From contig CAVXZL010000008.1 in NCBI GenBank assembly GCA_963766345.1, forward strand, positions 656,393-720,392: a stretch of DNA of 64,000 nucleotides. The letters run 5' to 3'. Made by a program: the position numbers and the translations under genes. Shown one piece after another: positions 1 to 8,407 of the stretch. Every line of letters starts with the position of its first letter. Position 1 is the stretch's first letter. Source of the stretch: DASVFB01 sp963766345. Its GTDB lineage: Bacteria; Actinomycetota; Thermoleophilia; Gaiellales; Gaiellaceae. The notes under the pieces were generated by a model that was not told the DNA's origin, ran no database searches, and worked only from the letters and a program-made list of their open reading frames with translations.

Positions 1-700
1 AGCGAATGGGGCTGCTCGGCGCCGAGGTGCGGCCAGTCGAGTTCGGCACGCGCACGCTGAAGGAGGCGACGAGCGAGGCGATCCGCGACTGGATCACGAA
101 CGTCGAGACGACGCATTACCTGATCGGCTCGGCGGTCGGACCGCATCCGTATCCGGCGATCGTGCGCGAGCTCCAGGCGGTGATCGGCCGCGAGGCGCGC
201 GCGCAGTTCCTCGACGCGGAAGAGCGGCTGCCGGAGGTCGTAGTCGCATGCGTCGGCGGCGGGTCGAACGCGATCGGGATGTTCGCCGGGTTCGTCGACG
301 ACGAGGACGTGCGGCTGCTCGGCGTCGAGGCGTCGGGCGCAGCGTCGCTGGGGTCAGGTCGCGCGGGCGTCTGCACGGCGCGCGTTCGTCGATCCTCGCG
401 GACGCTGACGGGCAGATCCTCGACGCGCACTCGATCTCGGCGGGCCTCGACTACCCGGGTGTCGGGCCGGAGCACGCGGCGCTGCGCGACAGCGGTCGTG
501 CGCAGTACGTCGGCGCGAGCGACGACGAGGCGCTCGCGGCGTTCCGAGCGCTGACGCGCACCGAGGGGATCATCCCCGCGCTCGAGCCGGCGCACGCGCT
601 CGCGCGGGCGCGCGAGCTCGACGAGACGCATGTGCTCGTGTGTCTCAGCGGCCGCGGCGACAAGGACCTCGAGGAGGTGCTCGCGCGTGGCGACGCATGA
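1..700 (+). CDS. trpB: Tryptophan synthase beta chain, 3' part, frameshifted
   Basis: Last two thirds of the PLP enzyme that joins indole to serine in the final step of tryptophan synthesis; the 5' end lies outside the window. Visible family signatures are LLGAEV, RDWITNV, LIGSAVGPHPYP, the glycine-rich phosphate loop VGGGSNA, then LHGARSS, AHSISAGLDYPGVGPEH and CLSGRGDKD. The frame shifts at about 370: the first frame reads up to GRAGV, the second resumes at LHGARSS, so one missing base restores a normal protein. Catalytic motifs survive on both sides, so a sequencing error is more likely than decay. Its stop lies inside the start of the next gene (14-base overlap). Confidence 0.93.
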   Translation, partial: ANGAARRRGAASRVRHAHAEGGDERGDPRLDHERRDDALPDRLGGRTASVSGDRARAPGGDRPRGARAVPRRGRAAAGGRSRMRRRRVERDRDVRRVRRRRGRAAARRRGVGRSVAGVRSRGRLHGARSSILADADGQILDAHSISAGLDYPGVGPEHAALRDSGRAQYVGASDDEALAAFRALTRTEGIIPALEPAHALARARELDETHVLVCLSGRGDKDLEEVLARGDA

Positions 701-1598
701 GTTCGAGCCGACCGTGTTCCACATCACGCTCGGCTCGCACGAGCCCGTGCTGCGCATCGCGAGCGGCGACACCGTCCGGACCTGGTGCGTCGACTCGAGC
801 GGCTACGACCGCGACGGCAACGACATCACCGAAGGCGGCAATCCGCAGACGGGGCCGTTCTTCGTCGAGGGCGCGGAGCCGGGCGACACGCTCGCCGTTC
901 GTCTCGAGCGGATCGAGCCGAACCGTACGCGCGGCCTCAGCGGCCAGGTGGTCGCGTTGAACGTCGTCGACCCGTGGCTGGCTGCGGAGCTTCCGGAGGG
1001 CACCGGCCCGGACTGGTGGACGCTCGACCTCGAGCGGCGAACCGCACGGCTGGACGACCCGCCGCAGGGACTCGAGACGCTCGGCGAGCTGCCGCTCGAC
1101 CCGATGCTCGGCTGCTTCGGCGTCGCGCCGGCGCGCGGGCAGGCGATCTCGACTGCGACGTCGGGCGAGCACGGCGGCAACATGGACTACCGCGGCTTCC
1201 GCGCCGGCGTCACCGTGTACTTCCCCGTCTTCGTCGAAGGTGCGCTGTTCTTCGTCGGCGATGCGCATGCGCTGCAGGGCGACGGCGAGATCGTCGGGAC
1301 CGGCATCGAGGTATCCGCGGACGTCGAGTTCACGGTGGAGGTGCTGAGGGGCAAGCGCAGCTCGTGGCCGCGCGGCGAAAACGACGAGTTCGTGCTGGCC
1401 GTCGGGAACGCGCGGCCGCTCGACCAGGCGCTCCAGCACGCGACGACGGAGCTGATGCGCATGCTCGCCGACGACCACGGGCTCGACTTTCGCGCATCGT
1501 CCGCGCTCCTCGGGCAGTGCATCCGCTACGAGATCGGCAACGTGTTCGATCCCGCGTACACCGTGGTCGCGAAGGTGGCGAAGGACTTGCTGCCGTGA
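687..1598 (+). CDS. Acetamidase/formamidase family protein
   Basis: 303 residues of the FmdA/AmdA family, which hydrolyses short amides such as formamide or acetamide to the acid and ammonia in the cytoplasm. Family features visible are the N-terminal beta segment, GGNPQTGPFFVEGAEPGD, the MLGCFGVAP stretch, SGEHGGNMDYR (likely metal-site histidine and aspartate) and FVGDAHALQGDGE. The GTG at 687 is the only early start in frame and follows GAGGAGG at 671-677. It overlaps the trpB end by 14 bases and hands over to the next gene by a GTGA overlap, so it is translated with the trp genes although amide hydrolysis is not a tryptophan step. The actual substrate cannot be told. Confidence 0.88.
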   Translation: MATHEFEPTVFHITLGSHEPVLRIASGDTVRTWCVDSSGYDRDGNDITEGGNPQTGPFFVEGAEPGDTLAVRLERIEPNRTRGLSGQVVALNVVDPWLAAELPEGTGPDWWTLDLERRTARLDDPPQGLETLGELPLDPMLGCFGVAPARGQAISTATSGEHGGNMDYRGFRAGVTVYFPVFVEGALFFVGDAHALQGDGEIVGTGIEVSADVEFTVEVLRGKRSSWPRGENDEFVLAVGNARPLDQALQHATTELMRMLADDHGLDFRASSALLGQCIRYEIGNVFDPAYTVVAKVAKDLLP

Positions 1599-2173
1599 GT
1601 CGCTCGAACCCGGCCGCGGCGCAGATGTCGACGTATGCGTTCCCCGTCGAGCTGCGCGTCGACGAGCTGCTCGTGCGTCTTCCGGTCGAGGCGGACGTGG
1701 ACGCGATCGCGCCGGCGTTTCGCGATCCGTCGATCGGCGGCGAAGCGGGCCTGCCGCCGTGGGACGCCGAGACGCTGCGAACGGTGATGCGCGAGCAGCT
1801 GCCGGAGATGATGGCGCGCGGGCTGATGTCCCCCTACGTGATCGTCGACGCCGGGACGACGCGGGCGCTCGGCGGCCTGACGATCCACCATTTCGACCCG
1901 CTGCGCGACGCGATCGAGCTCGGCTACTGGCTGCTGCTGGAGGCGCGCGGGCGCGGCGTCGCGACGCGGTGCGTGAATGCGGCGGCCGAGCACGCGTTCG
2001 CGAACGGGATCGACCGCGTCGAAGCGCACGTGCGAGTCGGAAACGTCGCGTCGGAGCGCGTGCTCGAGCGGGCGCGCTTCTCCCGCGAGGGCGTGAAGCG
2101 CCGCTACCTCCGCCGTGGCGGCGAGGAGGCGAAGTCCGACGCCACGCTGTTCGCGCGCCTCGCAGATGACTGA
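1595..2173 (+). CDS. GNAT family N-acetyltransferase (RimJ/RimL type)
   Basis: 192 residues with the GNAT fold: N-terminal 'LLVRLPVEADVDAIAPAF', the strand-turn LGGLTIHHFD, ELGYWLL, the acetyl-CoA loop ARGRGVATR and the C-terminal NVASERVLERARF that is typical of RimJ/RimL-like enzymes, which acetylate protein N-termini or small amines. GTG 1595 overlaps the amidase stop (GTGA); ATG at 1625 is an alternative, and neither has a clear ribosome site. It is the last gene before a 186-base gap. The acceptor substrate is unknown. Confidence 0.82.
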   Translation: MSRSNPAAAQMSTYAFPVELRVDELLVRLPVEADVDAIAPAFRDPSIGGEAGLPPWDAETLRTVMREQLPEMMARGLMSPYVIVDAGTTRALGGLTIHHFDPLRDAIELGYWLLLEARGRGVATRCVNAAAEHAFANGIDRVEAHVRVGNVASERVLERARFSREGVKRRYLRRGGEEAKSDATLFARLADD

Positions 2174-2344
2174 GCCGGCCAAGCCCACATCGGCGGTGTC
2201 CGCTGCGTCTCCGCTGGTGGCAGCCACCGTGACGGTGATGTGACGAAACTGTGCCGCGAATCAGCGTTTCCGCTCTACGACACGAAACGGCGCTCGTCCG
2301 CTACGGGCCCGCCGGGTATCAGCCACCGTTAGGAAAGTGAGACG

Positions 2345-2350
2345 TACCGT
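2345..2350 (+). promoter_or_regulatory. Candidate -10 box of trpA
   Basis: TACCGT (TANNNT) nine bases before the GTG at 2360. It would give a transcript with a leader of only about three bases. The rest of the gap 2174-2359 shows no gene and no other clear signal. Confidence 0.4.
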
Positions 2351-2359
2351 CCACAGCCG

Positions 2360-3058
2360 GTGAAAAAGGCGCTGTCCATTTACCTCATGTGCGGGCCCGA
2401 GACGCCCGCGCTCGCCGAGGCGGCCGTCGACGGCGGCGCCGACCTGCTCGAGCTCGGGTTTCCGTTCTCCGACCCGCTCGCGGACGGGCCCGTCGTCCGC
2501 CGCGCCGGCGAACGGGCGCTCGCACGAGGGATGCGCACGCCCGCGTGCCTCGACGTGCTGCGCGAGAGCCGGGCCCTCGTCGACGTGCCGCTCATTCCGA
2601 TGACCTACGCGTCGATCCTCGAGGCGTACGGCTGGGAGCGCTTCGCCGGCGACGCACACGACGCCGGCGCGACGAGCCTCATCGTCGCCGACCTTCCCGC
2701 AGGCGAGCGACCCGGGCTCGCGCGCGTCCAACTCGTCGCGCCCACCTCCACGGACGAGCGGCTGCGCCTCGCCGGAGCGCAGACGGACGGCTGGCTCTAC
2801 CTCGTCACCGTCACCGGAACGACCGGCGGCCGCGACGGCGTCTCCCCCGCGCTCGCCGGCCTCGCCGAGCGTGCGCGCGCGGCGACGGACAAGCCGCTCT
2901 ACGCAGGCTTCGGCATCTCGACGCCGGAGCAGGCGCGCGCCGCGGCCGATCTCGCCGACGGCGTCGTCGTCGGCTCGCGCGCCGTCGAGGTCGCCGAGGA
3001 GGGCCCGGACGCCCTGCGCAGCTACGTCCGGAGCCTCCGCGAGTCGATCGATCGGTAG
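2360..3058 (+). CDS. trpA: Tryptophan synthase alpha chain (short form)
   Basis: Cleaves indole-3-glycerol phosphate to indole and glyceraldehyde 3-phosphate and channels indole to TrpB. The TIM-barrel signature ELGFPFSDPLADGP holds the catalytic Glu and Asp; MTYASILEAYGWERF, the VTGTTGGRDGVSP loop and the phosphate-binding end GFGIST and VVGSRAVE follow. At 232 residues it is some 30 shorter than usual forms: the N-terminal helix is nearly absent. GTG 2360 is the first start after an in-frame TAG at 2330; TACCGT at 2345-2350 may be its -10 box, giving an almost leaderless mRNA. It is separated from trpB by two unrelated genes and 186 bases. A hairpin follows at 3068. Confidence 0.92.
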   Translation: MKKALSIYLMCGPETPALAEAAVDGGADLLELGFPFSDPLADGPVVRRAGERALARGMRTPACLDVLRESRALVDVPLIPMTYASILEAYGWERFAGDAHDAGATSLIVADLPAGERPGLARVQLVAPTSTDERLRLAGAQTDGWLYLVTVTGTTGGRDGVSPALAGLAERARAATDKPLYAGFGISTPEQARAAADLADGVVVGSRAVEVAEEGPDALRSYVRSLRESIDR

Positions 3059-3067
3059 AGTGGAGCG

Positions 3068-3091
3068 AAGACGCGGCGACGGCCGCGTCTT
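3068..3091 (+). terminator. Hairpin after trpA
   Basis: Nine-pair stem AAGACGCGG / CCGCGTCTT with a six-base loop, ten bases after the trpA stop and followed by TCGTGCG. It lies between trpA and the ABC exporter; the T tract is very short. Confidence 0.55.
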
Positions 3092-3119
3092 TCGTGCGTC
3101 CACGGACAGGGGAGCCTGC

Positions 3120-4880
3120 TTGAACGTCGACCCGCCAGATCTCGGCTTCGTCGCGACGGCCGTCCGCCTCCTCCACGTCTGGAAGGAGCAATGGCGCCTG
3201 GTCCTCCTCGGGCTCTTCTGCGCGCTGCTGACGACCGGGCTCTCGCTGACGATCGCGATCCTCATCCGTCACGCGATCGACAACTCGATCGCGCCGGTGA
3301 ACGGCGACCGGCAGCGGCTCTGGCCGTACATCCTGATCGTCGTCGTCCTCTCGGCGCTCCGCTTCGGGACGAACTTCACGCGGCGCTATGCGACCGCCCG
3401 CGTCGGCATTCGCGTCGAGGCGCGGATGCGCGAGCTGCTCTACCAGGCGTACCTGCGCTTCCCGCGCGCGTTCTACGACCAGCACGCGACCGGGCAGGTC
3501 GTCTCGCGCGCGACGAACGACCTCTACCCGATCCGCTACTTCATCGGCTGGGGCATGGTGCAGGGAGCGCAGTCCTCGATGATGATCATCGGCGTCGCGG
3601 CGGTCCTCATGCTCGTGAACCTCAAGCTGGCGTTCTACGCGCTCGTCGCGATGCCGCTCGTCGGCCTGCTCACGTGGTGGTTCGCCGTGCAGGTCATGCC
3701 CGTGTCGCGCCGCGTGCAGCAGTTGAAGGCCGACGTGACCGAGGCCGCGGACGAGGCGGTCGTCGGAATCGAGATGGTGCAGGCGTTCGGCCGCGAGGAC
3801 GACGTGCGCGCGCGCTTCGGCGACAAGGCGCGCGCCGTCCGCGACGGCGTGCTGCAACAGGCTCGCATCGAGGGCAACTTCCTCCCCGGCCTGCTCTTCC
3901 TGCCGACCGTCTCGATCGGGATCGTCCTCTGGTTCGGCGGCCGCAACGTCATCCACGAGAGCCTGACGATCGGGGAGTTCTTCCTCTTCTACTCGCTGCT
4001 GCTCCAGCTCGTCTGGCCGCTCGAGGCGCTCGGCTGGATCATCAACCTCGGCCAGCGCGCACTCGCGTCCGCGTCGCGCAGCTTCGCCTGGCTCGAGCAC
4101 ATCGAGAGCATCCCGGAGCCCGCGAAGCCGCGCTCGCTCCCGGAGGGACCGCTCGACGTGCGCTTCGAGGACGTCCACTTCTCGTACGGCACGGGATCGG
4201 AGGTGCTGAGCGGTGTCGACACGGCCGTCCGCGAAGGCGAGATCGTCGCGGTCTGCGGGCCGACCGGCGCCGGCAAGACCACGCTCATGAACCTGCTTCC
4301 GCGGTTCTACGACCCGACGCAGGGGCGCGTGCTCATCGGTGGAGTCGACGCGCGCGACGTCGAGCTCGCCGAGCTCAGGTCGGCCGTCGCGATCGTGACG
4401 CAGCGGCCGGTTCTCTTCTCGATCCCGTTGCGGGACAACCTCACCGCCGGCGCCGACGTGCGCTGGCAGGAGGTGCTCGAAGCGTGCGAGGCGGCCGGAG
4501 TCTCGGAGTTCGCCGACGACCTGCCCGACGGCTACGACACGCTGATCGGCGAGCGCGGCGTGAACCTCTCCGGCGGCCAGCGCCAGCGCGTCGCGCTCGC
4601 AAGAGCGCTCATCGCAGGCGCGCGGATCATCGTGCTCGACGATCCGCTGTCGGCCGTCGACACGGAGACCGAGCGGCTGCTCGTGGACGCGCTGCGGCCC
4701 GCGGTCGCAGGCCTGACCGTCCTCGTCGCGGCGCAGCGCCTCTCGACCGTGCAGGTCGCCGACCGCGCGGTCGTCCTCGTCGACGGCGTCGTGACCGAGG
4801 AAGGCACCTCGGCGGAGCTCCTCGCGCTCGACGGCTACTTCAAGCGACTCTTCGGAGACGAGCTCCTTGCAGCCGCGTAG
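3120..4880 (+). CDS. ABC exporter half-transporter with degenerate ATP site
   Basis: 586 residues: six membrane helices (about 20-310) fused to a nucleotide-binding domain (about 345-586), the type IV exporter plan for lipids, drugs or peptides. Walker A is GPTGAGKTT and the signature LSGGQRQR is normal. After Walker B the catalytic Glu is Asp (IIVLDDPLSAVD) and the switch His is Gln (VAAQRLSTV). This is the pattern of the non-hydrolysing site in heterodimeric exporters such as TM287/288 and BmrCD. TTG 3120 follows GGGGAG at 3109-3114; an upstream in-frame extension overlaps trpA and is not used. Its end overlaps the partner gene by 14 bases, so the two subunits are probably made together. 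Confidence 0.92.
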   Translation: MNVDPPDLGFVATAVRLLHVWKEQWRLVLLGLFCALLTTGLSLTIAILIRHAIDNSIAPVNGDRQRLWPYILIVVVLSALRFGTNFTRRYATARVGIRVEARMRELLYQAYLRFPRAFYDQHATGQVVSRATNDLYPIRYFIGWGMVQGAQSSMMIIGVAAVLMLVNLKLAFYALVAMPLVGLLTWWFAVQVMPVSRRVQQLKADVTEAADEAVVGIEMVQAFGREDDVRARFGDKARAVRDGVLQQARIEGNFLPGLLFLPTVSIGIVLWFGGRNVIHESLTIGEFFLFYSLLLQLVWPLEALGWIINLGQRALASASRSFAWLEHIESIPEPAKPRSLPEGPLDVRFEDVHFSYGTGSEVLSGVDTAVREGEIVAVCGPTGAGKTTLMNLLPRFYDPTQGRVLIGGVDARDVELAELRSAVAIVTQRPVLFSIPLRDNLTAGADVRWQEVLEACEAAGVSEFADDLPDGYDTLIGERGVNLSGGQRQRVALARALIAGARIIVLDDPLSAVDTETERLLVDALRPAVAGLTVLVAAQRLSTVQVADRAVVLVDGVVTEEGTSAELLALDGYFKRLFGDELLAAA

Positions 4881-6630
4881 CTACACGGGGCTCAGCCGCC
4901 TCGCGCGCTACCTGCCGGGCCAGTACCGGCGCGTCGCGTTCCTGTCGCTGATCGCGATGCTCGGCGCCGCCGGGCCGGTGATCGGCCTGCTGCTCGTGCA
5001 GGACGCGATCGACAACGGCATGAAGCAGGGCGACACCGGCCGCCTGACCCGCGACGTCTTCATCTACCTCGGCGTCAACGCCGCCGCGTGGGTGCTCACG
5101 AGTGCCATGATTCGCGGGCTCGCGCGCGTCGGGCAAGGCGTCGTGCTCGCGCTGCGCGAGCACCTCTTCGAGCACCTCACCTCACTCTCGCTGCGCTACT
5201 TCTCGGAGCAGCGAGCGGGCTGGATCATCGCGCGGCTGACGTCGGACGTCGACGCGGTCTCCGACGTCCTCTCGCAGGGGCTGACGACCCTCGTGGCGAA
5301 CTCGCTGACGCTCGTCGCCGCCGTGATCGGCCTCTTTATCCTCGACTGGCGCCTCGGGCTCGTCGCGCTCGTGATTCTGCCGCCGACTCTCGTCCTGACG
5401 CGGTGGTTCCAGGTGCGCTCGCACGCCGCGTTCCTCGAGGTGCGGAACACGATCTCCGCGATGACCGCGCAGATCGCCGAGTCGGTCGCCGGCATGGCCG
5501 TGATCCAGGCGTTCAACCGCGAGCGCTCGTTCCAGCGCGAGTTCGACGAGGCGAACACCGCGAACCTGCGGACGAACCAGGCAGCGCAGTACCTCAACTC
5601 GCTCTTCTTCCCGGCGATCGAGTTCTTCGGGATCGTCGCGATCGCGTCGGTCTTGCTCGTCGGCGGCCGCCTGCACGACGAGGGGACGCTCTCCGTCGGC
5701 ACGCTGATCTCCGCGATCTTCCTGCTCAACCTCGTCTTTCAGCCTCTGCAGGAGCTGTCGGACCTCTATGGCCAGGTGCAGTCTGCGGGCGCGGCGATGG
5801 AGAAGGTCAGCTCCGTCCTCGACACCGACGCCGAGATCCAGGACGCACCGAACGCGCGTCATCTCGACGCCGTCGAGGGCAAGCTCGACCTCGAGGAGAT
5901 CTGGTTCGCGTACGGCAAGGAGCCGGTGATCCGCGGCGTCGACCTGCACATCCCCGCCGGCGCGTGCATCGCGCTCGTCGGCCACACCGGTCACGGCAAG
6001 TCGACGCTCGCGAAGCTCGTCGGCCGCTTCTACGACCCCGACGGCGGCACGATCCGCGTCGACGGCGTCGACCTGCGCGAGATCGAGCTTCGCTCGTACC
6101 GGCGGCGGCTCGGCGTCGTCCTCCAGGACCCGTTCCTCTTCGCCGGGACGATCGCCGACAACATCCGCTTCGCACGCCCCGCCGCGACCGACGAGGAGGT
6201 GCGCGAGACCGCCGCGGCGATCGGCATCGACCGCGTCGCCGCGCGCTTCGACGAGGGTCTCGGCCACCTCGTGCGCGAGGGAGGCGCCGGCCTCTCGGCG
6301 GGCGAGCGGCAGCTGATCTCGATCGCGCGCGCGCTCCTCGCCGATCCGCGCATCCTCATCCTGGACGAGGCGACGTCGAACATCGACCGGCCGACCGAGG
6401 TCCTCATCGAGAAGGCCCTCGACCGGCTCCTGCACGGCCGCACCTCGATCATCATCGCGCACCGCCTAGCGACCGTCCGCCGCGCCGACGAGATCCTCGT
6501 CGTCGAGCACGGCCGCATCGTCCAGCGTGGCACCGAGCGCGAGCTGCTTGCCGAGGACGGCCCGTTCCGCCGCCTCGCCCGAGACCTCCGCGGGCCCGTG
6601 ATCGCTTCGGAGCTTGCAAGAAATCCGTAG
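4867..6630 (+). CDS. ABC exporter half-transporter, catalytic partner
   Basis: 587 residues, membrane domain then ATPase. Walker A is GHTGHGKST, Walker B plus catalytic Glu is ILILDEATSNID and the switch His is present (IIAHRLATV), so this subunit carries the working Walker B and switch His. Its own signature is altered to LSAGERQL instead of LSGGQ. In the dimer that signature faces the Walker A of the first subunit, so both defects fall in the same ATP site. TTG 4867 has GGAG at 4854-4857. The exported compound is not indicated by the neighbours. Confidence 0.92.
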   Translation: MQPRSYTGLSRLARYLPGQYRRVAFLSLIAMLGAAGPVIGLLLVQDAIDNGMKQGDTGRLTRDVFIYLGVNAAAWVLTSAMIRGLARVGQGVVLALREHLFEHLTSLSLRYFSEQRAGWIIARLTSDVDAVSDVLSQGLTTLVANSLTLVAAVIGLFILDWRLGLVALVILPPTLVLTRWFQVRSHAAFLEVRNTISAMTAQIAESVAGMAVIQAFNRERSFQREFDEANTANLRTNQAAQYLNSLFFPAIEFFGIVAIASVLLVGGRLHDEGTLSVGTLISAIFLLNLVFQPLQELSDLYGQVQSAGAAMEKVSSVLDTDAEIQDAPNARHLDAVEGKLDLEEIWFAYGKEPVIRGVDLHIPAGACIALVGHTGHGKSTLAKLVGRFYDPDGGTIRVDGVDLREIELRSYRRRLGVVLQDPFLFAGTIADNIRFARPAATDEEVRETAAAIGIDRVAARFDEGLGHLVREGGAGLSAGERQLISIARALLADPRILILDEATSNIDRPTEVLIEKALDRLLHGRTSIIIAHRLATVRRADEILVVEHGRIVQRGTERELLAEDGPFRRLARDLRGPVIASELARNP

Positions 6631-6644
6631 CGCCGGCCGTCCTG

Positions 6645-6650
6645 TATAAG
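6645..6650 (+). promoter_or_regulatory. Candidate -10 box upstream of the FAD oxidoreductase
   Basis: TATAAG in the 58-base gap after the ABC genes; a ribosome site AAGGGGG follows at 6678-6684. No -35 hexamer at normal spacing was found. Confidence 0.4.
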
Positions 6651-6688
6651 ACTTCACGGGGTCGTCCGGACGACGTAAGGGGGAATCG

Positions 6689-8074
6689 ATGGCGACGGTC
6701 ACCACCCTCGAGGGACTCGAGGAGCTTCGGGCTCGGCTCAGGGGCGAGCTCATCACGCCGGAGGACGCGGCGTTCGAGCAGGCGCGCACGGTCTACAACG
6801 CAATGATCGACAAGCGGCCCGCGCTCGTCGTGCGCTGCCGCGACGTCGCGGACGTCCAGTCGGCGCTCGCGTACGCACGTGCCGGCGGGCTCGACGTCGC
6901 GGTCCGCGGGGGCGGCCACAACGGCGCCGGGCTGGGCACGGTCGACGGCGGGCTGGTGATCGACCTGTCGCCGATGAGCTGGGTGCGGGTCGACCCCGCG
7001 ACGAAGACGGCGCAGGTCGGCGGCGGCTGCACGATGGGCGACATCGACCACGCGACGCACGCATTCGGCCTCGCACTGCCCGTGGGCGTGATCTCGACAA
7101 CGGGAGTCGGGCTGCTGCTCGGCGGAGGCGTCGGCCACCTGTCACGGAAGTACGGCCTGTCGATCGACAACATTCTCGGCGCGGACGTCGTACTCGCCGA
7201 CGGCAGCGTCGTGCACGCGAGCGCGGACGAGAATCCCGATCTCTTCTGGGCGATCCGCGGCGGCGGCGGCAACTTCGGCGTCGTCACGTCGCTCCACGTC
7301 CAACTGCACGAGCAGGCGACGGTGGTCGCGGGGCCGATCATCTGGCCGCTCGATCAGGCCGCCGAGCTCCTGAGCTTCTACCGCGAGTGGATCCCGGCTC
7401 AGCCCGACGAGCTGACCGCGTGGTTCGCGTTCGTCTCCGTTCCGCCTGGCCCGCCGTTCCCGGAGGAGCTCCACTTGCAGAAGGTCGCAGCGCTGATCTG
7501 CACGTACGCGGGAGACCCCGGCGGCGCAGACGATGCACTGGCGCCGGCGCGCGCCGTGGGCAAGCCGCTCATCGACGGAGTGCAACCGCTGCCGCTGCCG
7601 GCGTGGAACAGCGCCTTCGACGGCGTGTACCCGCACGGAGACCAGTGGTACTGGCGCGGCGACTTCTTCGCCGAGATCCCGGATGCAGCGATCGACCTGC
7701 ACGTCGACTTCGCGAAGCGCCTGCCGACATGGAAGTCGACGATGCACCTCTACCCGTCCGACGGCGCGGCGGCACGCGTCGCGCCCGACGCGACGCCGTG
7801 GGCGTATCGCGACGCCAAGTGGACGAGCGTCTACGGCGGCGTCGATCCCGACCCGGCGAACGCCGACGCGATCAAGGCCTGGACGATCGAGTACTACGAG
7901 GCGCTGCACCCGTACTCGATGGGCGGCTCGTACTCGAACTTCATGATGGAAGAGGGTCAGGAGCGCGTGCAGGCGGCTTACGGGTCGAACTACGCGCGCC
8001 TCGCCGAGATCAAGGCGAAGTACGACCCGGACAACGTCTTCCACGTGAACCAGAACATCAGGCCGGCGTCGTAG
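6689..8074 (+). CDS. FAD-binding oxidoreductase, berberine-bridge type
   Basis: 461 residues of the PCMH/BBE flavoprotein family. N-terminal FAD domain: VRGGGHNGAGLG contains the His that usually binds FAD covalently, followed by VGGGCTMGDID, the LLLGGGVGHLSRKYG segment and RGGGGNFGVVTS. The C-terminal BBE segment YDPDNVFHVNQNI closes the flavin site. Such enzymes oxidise sugars, alcohols or alkaloid-like substrates with O2. I see no clear second (cysteinyl) flavin attachment. ATG 6689 has a strong ribosome site. It stands alone: convergent genes follow and ABC genes precede on the same strand 58 bases away. Confidence 0.88.
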   Translation: MATVTTLEGLEELRARLRGELITPEDAAFEQARTVYNAMIDKRPALVVRCRDVADVQSALAYARAGGLDVAVRGGGHNGAGLGTVDGGLVIDLSPMSWVRVDPATKTAQVGGGCTMGDIDHATHAFGLALPVGVISTTGVGLLLGGGVGHLSRKYGLSIDNILGADVVLADGSVVHASADENPDLFWAIRGGGGNFGVVTSLHVQLHEQATVVAGPIIWPLDQAAELLSFYREWIPAQPDELTAWFAFVSVPPGPPFPEELHLQKVAALICTYAGDPGGADDALAPARAVGKPLIDGVQPLPLPAWNSAFDGVYPHGDQWYWRGDFFAEIPDAAIDLHVDFAKRLPTWKSTMHLYPSDGAAARVAPDATPWAYRDAKWTSVYGGVDPDPANADAIKAWTIEYYEALHPYSMGGSYSNFMMEEGQERVQAAYGSNYARLAEIKAKYDPDNVFHVNQNIRPAS

Positions 8075-8146
8075 CTCTACGCGCTCGCGGGCTTCGGCAG
8101 CCTCCTGCCGGAGCCCGCGGGACGGCGACGGGGACGAGGTCGGTCG

Positions 8147-8405
8147 CTAATGCGGCGCAAGCTCGAGCCAGGTCAGTCCCTGCACCGCGAGCAGGTAGCG
8201 GCCGTCCCTGCGCACGAGGACGAGCAGCACGCTCTCGCAGCTGCGGCACCGGATCACGATGCCCGGCGCGTCCATGATATGCGCGCGCCTCGCCGAGTGC
8301 CGCGACGTTGCCGCAGCCGTCGCAGCGGCCGCGCGCCGCCGTCACCTCAAGCGCGAACACTTCGCTCAGGGCGCCTGCCGCCGAGTTGCCGTCGAGCTCC
8401 TCCAT
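8147..8405 (-). CDS. DUF6510-like small zinc-ribbon protein, frameshifted
   Basis: Starts MEELDGNSAAGALSEVF (ATG at 8405 with GGGAGGTG before it), has CDGCGNV, then after a shift near 8275 continues MDAPGIVIRCRSCES and ends GLTWLELAPH. Removing one base near 8275 restores an ~85-residue protein with two Cys pairs (CxxC ... CxxC), a zinc-ribbon pattern. From memory this family is found beside sulfite-oxidase-like enzymes with a flavin reductase, which is the order here. Function unknown. Only two bases separate it from the reductase stop, so it is translated in the same operon. Confidence 0.75.
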
Positions 8406-8407
8406 GC

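Noticed and set aside
2174..2359. Gap before trpA searched for a trp leader peptide or T-box
   Set aside because: No Trp-codon-rich small frame with a start and no T-box pattern (AGGGTGGNACCGCG) was seen.
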